NCBI GenBank assembly: GCA_900549245.1
Contig: URNQ01000097.1
Location: forward strand, 1-6,871
Direction: 5' to 3'
DNA length: 6,871 nt
Source of the DNA: an uncultured Collinsella sp.
GTDB taxonomy: Bacteria > Actinomycetota > Coriobacteriia > Coriobacteriales > Coriobacteriaceae
Shown here: piece by piece, positions 1 to 4,946 of the stretch
How the letters are laid out: every line of letters begins with the position of its first letter
Position numbering within the stretch: position 1 is the first letter of the stretch
Notes under the pieces: generated by a model
Databases searched by the model: none
Seen by the model: only the letters and a program-made list of their open reading frames with translations
Told to the model about the DNA's origin: nothing
Translations under genes and position numbers: made by a program

Positions 1-171
1 CGTCAGCGTGCCCCCCCCCGCGAGGGCACCGGGAGCCCCGACGGCCACGTCCTGGGCAAGATGGGCCATGCCGAGCGTCGCGGCGACAACCTGTACCGCA
101 ACGTGCCCGAGCATGTCCCCGGCGATAAGTTCATGCCGATCTTTGAGAGCGGCGTGGCCTACTTCGCTTAA
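1..171 (+). CDS. purL: Phosphoribosylformylglycinamidine synthase, C-terminal end (partial)
   Basis: This is the 3' end of a gene cut by the left edge; 56 codons and a TAA are visible. The enzyme makes FGAM from FGAR, glutamine and ATP in de novo purine synthesis in the cytoplasm. The visible peptide contains SPDGHVLGKMGHAERRGDN and ends IFESGVAYFA, which matches the end of the long single-chain PurL type in which the glutaminase domain is fused at the C-terminus. The H and E of MGHAER correspond to the catalytic His and Glu of class I glutaminases (MPHPER in other PurL/PurQ proteins). The first few codons, RQRAPP, do not look like the family. They include a run of nine C at 11-19, where the frame may be broken (see findings). 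The assignment rests on the last 45 or so residues and is firm for those. A strong terminator follows. Confidence 0.85.
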   Translation, partial: RQRAPPREGTGSPDGHVLGKMGHAERRGDNLYRNVPEHVPGDKFMPIFESGVAYFA

Positions 172-209
172 TCCGTCCCCATCGGGTACAATCCCCTCGG
201 GTAACAACG

Positions 210-246
210 CCCGCCACCGGCACTCCCGGTGGCGGGTTCTTTTTTG
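210..246 (+). terminator. Intrinsic terminator after purL
   Basis: A perfect 11-bp GC-rich stem, CCCGCCACCGG (210-220) with CCGGTGGCGGG (226-236), encloses a 5-nt loop. It is followed at once by TTCTTTTTTG. This is a textbook Rho-independent terminator for the purL transcript. It ends only about 25 nt before the next start codon, so little room is left for a separate promoter downstream. Confidence 0.92.
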
Positions 247-270
247 CTTTGCGCATACAGGAAGGACATC

Positions 271-1206
271 ATGGAAAGCCGCAAGCCGTATCTCGCCACC
301 CTGCCCGGACTCATCCTGGGCTGCCTTGTCTGCTGCGCGCTTTGGGGGTCGGCTTTCCCCTGCATCAAGATCGGCTACGAGCTGTTTGGCATCCCCGCGC
401 ACGATAGCGCCTCACAGCTGCTCTTTGCAGGTTTGCGCTTTACGCTTGCCGGTGCCCTGGTTATCGTTGGGATGAGCGCGGCCCAGCGCCGCCCGCTCGT
501 CCCACAGGTACGCGATATCAAGCCCATCTGCATCCTGTCGCTCTTCCAGACTATCGGGCAGTACTTCTTTTTCTACCTGGGACTCTCGCGCGCCAGCGCC
601 ATGTCGAGTTCCATCATCGAGGCCAGCGCCAACTTCCTCGCAATCCTCTTTGCCGCCCTGGCGTTTCGAACCGAAAAGCTCAATACGGCCAAGGTGCTTG
701 GCTGTGTGCTGGGCTTTGCCGGCGTCGCGCTCGTCAACCTTTCGGGCGCGGACGGCACCTTTGGCTTTACGCTCGACGGTGAGGGCTTTATCTTGGCTTC
801 CACAGTTGCGGGCGCTCTGTCGACCTGCCTCATTGGCATCTTCTCGCGCGAGCATGACGGCGTCTTGCTCGCCGGCTGGCAGTTCTTGGTCGGCGGCCTG
901 GTCCTTACCGCCATCGGGTTTTTGATGGGCGGCGCGCTATCCCCCACCGAAATCGCCCCCGCCATCGCGCTCATCATTTATATGGCACTCATTTCCGCCA
1001 TCGCGTACTCGCTGTGGTCACGCCTGCTTGCCGTCAACCCCGTCAGCCGCGTCTCGGTCTTTGGGTTTATGAACCCCGTCTTTGGTGTGGTGCTGAGCGC
1101 GCTGCTGCTCGGCGAGGGCGCTGGCACGAGCCCCGTTACCGTCATCGTTGCCCTGCTGTTGGTCTGCGCCGGCATCATCATCGTCAACAGGCCCAAAAAG
1201 GCCTAA
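271..1206 (+). CDS. DMT/EamA-family transporter
   Basis: This encodes a 311-residue inner-membrane protein of the drug/metabolite transporter superfamily, probably an exporter of a small metabolite or amino acid; the substrate cannot be told from sequence. It is almost wholly hydrophobic, with about ten membrane segments in two EamA-like halves of five (roughly residues 10-140 and 150-305). The first half has the typical early LWGSAFPCIKIGY and a LSRASAMSSSIIEASANFLAILFA stretch, here read across residues about 105-130. The second half ends in NPVFGVVLSALLLGE, the usual repeat-end signature, and a final helix before NRPKKA. I chose ATG 271 because GGAAGGA (260-266) lies 4 nt upstream. The same frame opens at a GTG at 229, but that lies inside the terminator stem. 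No convincing promoter lies between the terminator and the start, so read-through from purL or a promoter overlapping 187-192 (TACAAT) is possible. Confidence 0.93.
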   Translation: MESRKPYLATLPGLILGCLVCCALWGSAFPCIKIGYELFGIPAHDSASQLLFAGLRFTLAGALVIVGMSAAQRRPLVPQVRDIKPICILSLFQTIGQYFFFYLGLSRASAMSSSIIEASANFLAILFAALAFRTEKLNTAKVLGCVLGFAGVALVNLSGADGTFGFTLDGEGFILASTVAGALSTCLIGIFSREHDGVLLAGWQFLVGGLVLTAIGFLMGGALSPTEIAPAIALIIYMALISAIAYSLWSRLLAVNPVSRVSVFGFMNPVFGVVLSALLLGEGAGTSPVTVIVALLLVCAGIIIVNRPKKA

Positions 1207-1273
1207 CGAACTGCCCTTATTTAGCAGAGGGGATTCACATACCTTAGCTTAATGGAGTACATCGGTGAGCCGA

Positions 1274-1306
1274 GGGCCGCCACGCACGCCAGCGTGCGCC
1301 CTTTTT
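1274..1306 (+). terminator. Probable terminator after the DMT gene
   Basis: CGCACG (1283-1288), loop CCAG and CGTGCG (1293-1298) form a 6-bp stem. GGG 1274-1276 can pair further with CCC 1299-1301 across a 6-nt bulge. T5 follows at 1302-1306. The U-tract exists only on the + strand, so it serves the DMT gene. It abuts the stop codon of the convergent cyclase gene. The stem is short and bulged, hence the moderate confidence. The rest of 1207-1273 holds nothing I recognise. Confidence 0.55.
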
Positions 1307-2449
1307 CTAGCGTATCTGGATGCCGGCTTTCTTTTTCTCGGCCTTGACGCGGTAGAGCTCCGCATCGGCAGTGCGAAGTAAGTCTTGCCAGGTATCGACA
1401 CCGTCACCGACCCGTGCATAGCCGATGGACATCCGCAACAAATACGGAACCTCGGCGCGTGCGAGCTCGTCGTTGATTGCCGCGCACAGACGCATGATGT
1501 CCTGCTCCGCCGTCACCTTTTGAAGCACCACGAACTCATCGCCGCCATAACGTGCGATAAAGCCACCAGACGCCGAACAGACCTCTTTGAGCGTAGCAGA
1601 TACGACCTGGAGGGCATGGTCGCCCTCCACATGTCCATAGCGATCGTTAATCTGCTTAAAGCCGTCGGCGTCCATCATAAGCAGATACACATCTTCGGCC
1701 TGATCCACATTTGAGAACAGCGACAGCATATAGGTCTCAAAACGGTTGCGATTGTTGAGGCCAGTCAACGGGTCGGTCGAGATCAGCTGCTCCTGGTAGA
1801 TGATGTAGAGCAGCAGGATGCTCAGCGTTATACCGACGCAAAGGCCCGGTACCGAAAACAAAATCTGGAAGGTACCGCCCACCAGAGCGGGAACCGCAAA
1901 AAAGGCGAGGGTGCGATAAATGGCCTTCTTTTGCAGGCTTTCGACTTTTCGAGCCTGAATAAAGGCATGCAAGGACGTATATATGACGTAGCAGTAGCTC
2001 ACGATAGGCTGAATCATATAAAGCGCTCCGCGACGATATACGCCCTGCGCATCGATATAGAACATAGTGTGCGTCCAGTAGCTGGTAAATGCCAGCACGA
2101 CCACCAATGCGGTTGGCAACGTTAAAAGTACCACCCTGTAGGGCGTGGTCAGGAGCCGTGAGCCCTGCATCGTCTCGGAATAGAAAAACCAAATGAGGCA
2201 CGCGATGGCGAACAGCGAAAACGAAACCGCGTTGGAAATCCAGTTGGCCGTGATGCCTACAGGAGTGCTCACGCCGTCCGAGAGCGTCCAAATCATATCG
2301 AAGAAAATGTAGGCAGCAGACGTATAGCCCAGCATGCTAAACAAAAGTTGCTGGGTGCTCGAGAACAAGGAGCGGCGGCTTCGTGCGGCAAGCCCGATAA
2401 GAATAATCATGCACAGCAGGAATATCTCGATCTTGAGTGCCTTAACCAC
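1307..2449 (-). CDS. Membrane-anchored diguanylate cyclase (GGDEF domain)
   Basis: This encodes a 380-residue predicted cyclase that makes the second messenger c-di-GMP from two GTP. The first 220 or so residues contain about seven hydrophobic segments, from IFLLCMIILIGLAA near the start to LSILLLYIIYQE, and no recognisable soluble sensor domain. The GGDEF domain starts at about residue 226 with DPLTGLNNRNRF. It has the metal-site region MDADGFKQIND (D260) and an intact ARYGGDEFVV (302-306), and ends in the usual ADAELYRVKAEKKKAG, so it should be active. The RxxD product-inhibition site expected five residues before GGDEF is ASGG here, so that feedback is probably absent. I prefer GTG 2449 because GAAGGGA (2459-2465) lies 9 nt upstream. 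A TTG at 2467 would add six residues but has no ribosome site. It is transcribed alone, convergent with the DMT gene; no EAL domain or PilZ partner is in the window. Confidence 0.95.
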   Translation of the reverse strand: MVKALKIEIFLLCMIILIGLAARSRRSLFSSTQQLLFSMLGYTSAAYIFFDMIWTLSDGVSTPVGITANWISNAVSFSLFAIACLIWFFYSETMQGSRLLTTPYRVVLLTLPTALVVVLAFTSYWTHTMFYIDAQGVYRRGALYMIQPIVSYCYVIYTSLHAFIQARKVESLQKKAIYRTLAFFAVPALVGGTFQILFSVPGLCVGITLSILLLYIIYQEQLISTDPLTGLNNRNRFETYMLSLFSNVDQAEDVYLLMMDADGFKQINDRYGHVEGDHALQVVSATLKEVCSASGGFIARYGGDEFVVLQKVTAEQDIMRLCAAINDELARAEVPYLLRMSIGYARVGDGVDTWQDLLRTADAELYRVKAEKKKAGIQIR

Positions 2450-2458
2450 TAGACGCCA

Positions 2459-2465
2459 TCCCTTC
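2459..2465 (-). promoter_or_regulatory. Ribosome binding site deciding the cyclase start
   Basis: On the minus strand GAAGGGA is followed by 9 nt and then GTG (2449-2447). It overlaps the alternative TTG codon at 2467, which has no Shine-Dalgarno sequence of its own. This favours the 380-residue protein over the 386-residue one. Confidence 0.55.
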
Positions 2466-2637
2466 AATATCCAAGTGGTCAGAATCGCCCGAATCGTGTC
2501 TGGGCAACAAACACCCCCTACTCCGCAGGGGTAATGGGAATAATAGCAGAGCGCCCGAACGTTACTGCAAGATAGCTTTCGTTCGGACGCTCGAACGGCG
2601 CGAATTGCACGCCGGAATCTATTATCGGCAACGGCCG
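2466..2637. other. Intergenic region between kdgT and the cyclase gene
   Basis: Besides the promoter/operator at 2540-2592, this stretch holds a short 5-bp hairpin (CCCCT 2515-2519 with AGGGG 2527-2531) in the cyclase leader. On the minus strand it is followed by GTGTTTGTT, a poor U-tract. A further 6-mer CGAACG at 2592-2597 makes a second, compact inverted repeat with CGTTCG 2580-2585. The palindrome AACGGCCGTT (2630-2639) overlaps the kdgT stop. I see no convincing terminator for kdgT, so some read-through into the cyclase gene is possible. Confidence 0.5.
2540..2592 (-). promoter_or_regulatory. Probable promoter and inverted-repeat operator of the cyclase gene
   Basis: On the minus strand an extended -10, TGCTATTAT (TATTAT at 2540-2545, TG at 2547-2548), faces the cyclase gene. 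TTGCAG at 2565-2570 could be the -35, with a long 19-nt spacer. A 13-bp inverted repeat with one mismatch surrounds the -35: GAGCGCCCGAACG (2549-2561) and CGTTCGGACGCTC (2580-2592), arms 18 nt apart. The mismatch would be a G-U pair in RNA. One arm lies between -35 and -10 and the other just upstream, which suits a repressor or activator site. No U-tract follows on either strand, so I do not call it a terminator. The promoter call is by eye only. Confidence 0.5.
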
Positions 2638-3659
2638 TTACTCACCGGCGATATCGGTTGCGACAGCCTCCTCGATGGCCTCGACACCGGCAGGCGACAG
2701 ATCCTCTTTGCCGTGACAGAACTTCTTATCGACCCAGCCGGTCAGAATCGGGGCCATGATTGCCGTGATGATAACGGCGGTGGCGATCTGCGCATACGCG
2801 GTGGGCGCAAGCTCGGCATAGCGCGGAGCGACCTCGGCGAGGGCGACCGGCGTGGTCATAGCCGTGCCGGCGATAGTGGAGCAGGCAACGGCCGCTTTGC
2901 CGCTACCGCCGCACAGGCGCTCGAACGCAAAGGTGATGGGCCCGACGATAAAGAGCGTGATGAGACCCAGTAGGATGCCCGAGATGCCGCCGGTGATAAA
3001 GCTCGAAAGGCTCATGGACGCACCGAGCTGAAAACCGATGACAGCGATCGCAGGATTGGCGCCGGGAACCAGCAGGTTCTTGATGAACGGGAACAAGTTG
3101 CCCAGGACTATGCCGATAACAAGCGGCAGGATGGATCCGATGATGGTGCCAACGGGGATGTTGGCGAGACCCGAGACACCGAGGATGATCATCGTGACGG
3201 CGGGGCCGGCCGTAAAGAATAGGATGCCCACGGCGCCCTGCTCGGACTCATCGCCGAACTCGCCCATGATGCCCGTATAGAGCGCCATGTTGCAAAACGT
3301 GATGCCGCCGATGATAGATACGGAGCTCAGGCCCAGGAAGTTGTCGTTAAAGAAATATGCCACACCCAAGCCAAGGGCGGCTGCCACCACAAGCTTAGGG
3401 ATCAGAACGACGATACCGGTCTTGATGGCGCCCGGCGTGGACTTAAAGCTGATGCCGGCGCCCACAAACAGCAAAATGGCAGCAACGATGGTGTTGGAGC
3501 CGCCCCGGCAGGCAGCCGTAAAGAAGCCGCCGATCTCAAAGACCTGTGGGCAGAAGGTATTGAGCAAAAGACCGACGATCATCGGGTAGATCATGATGTC
3601 ACCCGGGATGCGCGGTACTTTGATTTTTTTTGCTCGTTGGCGATCGCTCCCTGTGCCAT
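2638..3659 (-). CDS. kdgT: 2-keto-3-deoxygluconate permease (start needs a -1 shift at an A8 tract)
   Basis: This encodes an inner-membrane symporter of the KdgT family, which imports 2-keto-3-deoxygluconate, a product of pectin and uronate breakdown. It has about ten hydrophobic segments. Family features are the N-terminal IKVPRIPGDIMIYP (E. coli: IKRSIEKIPGGMMLVP), GPAVTMIILG in the middle, and GGSGKAAVACSTIAGTAMTTP then APILTGWVDKK near the end. The frame is intact from the stop at 2638 back to 3699. Its only in-frame start before the conserved IPGD segment is TTG 3690, which has no ribosome site and would lie within a few nt of the predicted transcript start. A well-placed ATG at 3659 follows GGGGGG (3664-3669) by 4 nt but is one frame off; a -1 shift at the eight A of 3624-3631 joins it to the permease as MAQGAIANEQKKIKVPRIPG. 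The coordinates given assume this. Without a shift, ATG 3594 would give a protein lacking the conserved N-terminus. Family assignment is firm; the start is not. No KDG kinase or aldolase gene is nearby. Confidence 0.92.
3591..3659 (-). other. 22-codon frame ahead of kdgT with A8 slippery tract
   Basis: Read without a shift, ATG 3659 opens a 22-codon frame that begins MAQGAIANEQKK and stops at TGA 3593-3591. That stop overlaps the ATG at 3594-3592 of the permease frame as ATGA, the usual geometry for translational coupling. The eight A (3624-3631) include A AAA AAA in register with this frame, a classical -1 slippery heptamer. Slipping there joins the frame to the conserved permease N-terminus. 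Whether this is a programmed shift, transcript slippage, on/off variation in tract length, or a one-base error in the assembly cannot be told here. Confidence 0.5.
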
Positions 3660-3698
3660 GAAACCCCCCATTTCCGCTGACGCAGAACAAAAGCCCAC

Positions 3699-3728
3699 GT
3701 CATACTTTGCTACAGTAAAGTTTGACCA
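3699..3728 (-). promoter_or_regulatory. Probable kdgT promoter with spacer dyad
   Basis: On the minus strand TGGTCA (3723-3728) and TATGAC (3699-3704) stand 18 nt apart as plausible -35 and -10 boxes, each matching 4 of 6 consensus bases. The predicted transcript start is near 3692, about 33 nt before ATG 3659. The spacer is filled by an imperfect dyad, ACTTTGCTACAGTAAAGT (3704-3721), with 14 of 18 positions symmetric. A regulator bound there would sit between the boxes. A TGGTACCA palindrome (3729-3736) abuts the -35. This was found by eye, without known sites to compare. Confidence 0.45.
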
Positions 3729-3776
3729 TGGTACCAGAAGAAGTAGACCGGCTCGGTGAGAAATTCGATTCGTCGG

Positions 3777-3801
3777 GCCAGGACGGCAAACGCGTCCTTG
3801 C
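3777..3801. other. Hairpin downstream of azlD
   Basis: GCCAGGACG (3777-3785) and CGTCCTTGC (3793-3801) pair at 8 of 9 positions around a 7-nt loop, 3 nt past the azlD stop. On the minus strand, where azlD is transcribed, no U-tract follows. On the + strand TTTTAT follows, but no gene there needs a terminator. It may protect or loosely end the azlCD transcript. Confidence 0.35.
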
Positions 3802-3803
3802 TT

Positions 3804-4127
3804 TTATACAAGGCTCAAAACGATATAGAGCACGATACCCGAGACGCAGCACCACAGCATCGACTTTGTCTTAATTGCCACCGCCACAACACCGGCAGCC
3901 GCAATCCAGGGAATCAAGCCCTGCCACAAGCCGGCGTCGAAAGCGCCAGGGCTTATCAAATCGTTGGCGACCAGTGCCGCGAAGGCGGCGGGCGGAATAT
4001 AACCCAAGGCCTCGGTAACGCGGGGCGACAGCGTTCTCCCGCGCAACGCAAACGCCGGGGCAATGCGGAAAAACGCGATGGCCGCCCAAGACGACAGCCA
4101 CAGGACCAAAAACTCATTAACGGGCAT
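3804..4127 (-). CDS. azlD: AzlD family branched-chain amino-acid exporter small subunit
   Basis: This encodes a 107-residue membrane protein, the normal size for AzlD/YgaH, with about four hydrophobic segments: FLVLWLSSWAAIAFFRIAPA, then ALGYIPPAAFAALVAND, IPWIAAAGVVAVAIKTK and LWCCVSGIVLYIVLSLV. The YIPPA-AALVA motif after the first segment is typical. It works with AzlC to export branched-chain amino acids; the Bacillus pair gives 4-azaleucine resistance and YgaZH of E. coli exports valine. ATG 4127 is chosen because GGGGG (4136-4140) lies 8 nt upstream and the start overlaps the end of azlC by 11 bp, as expected for a coupled pair. The frame is open much further upstream, but that part is the out-of-frame shadow of azlC. 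Confidence 0.92.
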   Translation of the reverse strand: MPVNEFLVLWLSSWAAIAFFRIAPAFALRGRTLSPRVTEALGYIPPAAFAALVANDLISPGAFDAGLWQGLIPWIAAAGVVAVAIKTKSMLWCCVSGIVLYIVLSLV

Positions 4128-4809
4128 CGCGAGCACCCCCACCTTCGGCGAGAGCATCGCACGCGAGCGCCGCGGCCACGCCGACGAGTACGCTTGCCGG
4201 CACGGCGATATTCGTCCACCCCAAGAACTTGCATATGGCGACGGACACCGCAGCCAAACCGGCAGCCACGACATTGCCGCGCGACAGTCGCTGCGAAAAG
4301 AGCAGGCAGATAAAGAGCGATGTGCAGACAAAACCCGCAATAGCGGTGGGAACATCGACAACGGCGCCGACGATGGCGCCCGTCGTACACGAAACGCCCC
4401 ATGTTGCGATGAGGATCGCGTTGAGCACAAAGGACTCACGTGGGCCCCAATCCTCCCCCTCAATCAGCTTGGCAAGCGAGATGCCATATGCCTCCTCGGT
4501 AAGTGTCGCGGCAACAGCCAGCGTCTGACGCTTCGAAGCACACCTCAAATGCGGTGCGATCGATGCCGAGTAAAGCGCAAAGCGCGAGGAGATTGCGGCG
4601 ACGCTCGCGACGATCGATGCTGCAGGCACACCTGCCAGCCACAGATTGCAGATCATAAACTGCCCGCTGCCCGTCACGAACGTGCTGCTCAGAGCAAAAA
4701 CCATCCAGGGTTCCATTCCCGCCTGCGCCATAATCATTCCGCACGGCGCGCCAATAGCAACATAGGTAAGCATCACCGGCCAGACAGTTTTAACGATTTT
4801 GAGCACCAT
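4117..4809 (-). CDS. azlC: AzlC family branched-chain amino-acid exporter large subunit
   Basis: This encodes a 230-residue polytopic membrane protein, the usual length for AzlC/YgaZ. Family marks are AIGAPCGMIMAQAGM in the first segments, FVTGSGQFMICNLWLAG (the usual FAGSAQF segment), a RFALYSASIAPHL stretch where many members have RHLLYGA, and LTEEAYGISL after the next turn (LTDEAF in others). The N..RH of the third motif is replaced by S..RF here, so this is a divergent subfamily. With AzlD it forms the exporter for branched-chain amino acids. ATG 4809 is chosen because GAGGA (4815-4819) stands 5 nt upstream. An ATG at 4845 in the same frame would add 12 residues but has no ribosome site. 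It is divergent from the HD gene; no regulator gene of the Lrp or AsnC type is adjacent. I could not identify its promoter. Confidence 0.94.
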   Translation of the reverse strand: MVLKIVKTVWPVMLTYVAIGAPCGMIMAQAGMEPWMVFALSSTFVTGSGQFMICNLWLAGVPAASIVASVAAISSRFALYSASIAPHLRCASKRQTLAVAATLTEEAYGISLAKLIEGEDWGPRESFVLNAILIATWGVSCTTGAIVGAVVDVPTAIAGFVCTSLFICLLFSQRLSRGNVVAAGLAAVSVAICKFLGWTNIAVPASVLVGVAAALACDALAEGGGARDAR

Positions 4810-4814
4810 AGCGT

Positions 4815-4819
4815 TCCTC
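4815..4819 (-). promoter_or_regulatory. Ribosome binding site deciding the azlC start
   Basis: On the minus strand GAGGA is followed by ACGCT and ATG (4809-4807), ideal spacing. The upstream in-frame ATG at 4845 is preceded by GTCGTTGA, with no Shine-Dalgarno match. This sets AzlC at 230 residues. Confidence 0.7.
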
Positions 4820-4869
4820 GTCCCGACAAGCTTTCCAAGTCGCATTCAACGACATGGCAGAATCATCGC

Positions 4870-4905
4870 CCGGTGGCAATCGAGTTCGCCTACAATTGCC
4901 ACCGG
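4870..4905. promoter_or_regulatory. Perfect 11-bp inverted repeat between azlC and the HD gene
   Basis: CCGGTGGCAAT (4870-4880) and ATTGCCACCGG (4895-4905) are perfect inverted copies 14 nt apart. TACAAT (4891-4896), a good -10 for the HD gene, overlaps the inner end of the right arm; no good -35 is seen. No U-tract follows on either strand, so a terminator is unlikely. Lying between divergent genes, the repeat could be an operator for one or both, or a leader hairpin if a transcript starts further upstream. Confidence 0.55.
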
Positions 4906-4908
4906 ATC

Positions 4909-4928
4909 GAAAGACACAGAAAGACACA
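4909..4928 (+). repeat. Two tandem copies of GAAAGACACA
   Basis: GAAAGACACA occurs twice head to tail (4909-4918 and 4919-4928), a period of about one helix turn, between the inverted repeat and the ribosome site AGGAAG (4936-4941) of the HD gene. It may be a protein binding site in the HD leader or a chance short duplication. Confidence 0.6.
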
Positions 4929-4946
4929 GCTTTTTAGGAAGTCATT

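Noticed and set aside
229..270. GTG 229 as start of the DMT gene
   Set aside because: It lies inside the terminator stem and has no ribosome site. ATG 271 has GGAAGGA at good spacing and gives the normal N-terminus.
412..977. Open frames on the minus strand inside the DMT gene
   Set aside because: They are low-complexity, charged products antisense to a confident transporter gene, with no ribosome site or family motif.
2556..2585. LexA (SOS) box from CGAACG and CGTTCG
   Set aside because: The half-sites are 18 nt apart or arranged outward, not in the compact CGAAC-N4-GTTCG form of Gram-positive LexA sites.
3777..3801. Terminator for azlD
   Set aside because: The hairpin has a U-rich tail only on the + strand, opposite to azlD transcription, so it is reported as a hairpin only.
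4128..4463. Upstream extension of azlD
   Set aside because: The frame is open but translates to Ser/Arg/Cys-rich sequence overlapping azlC in another frame. AzlD homology begins at ATG 4127.
4870..4905. T-box antiterminator suggested by GGTGGCAA
   Set aside because: It lacks the T-box consensus continuation (GGTGGNACCGCG) and there is no specifier stem or terminator, so it is treated only as an inverted repeat.
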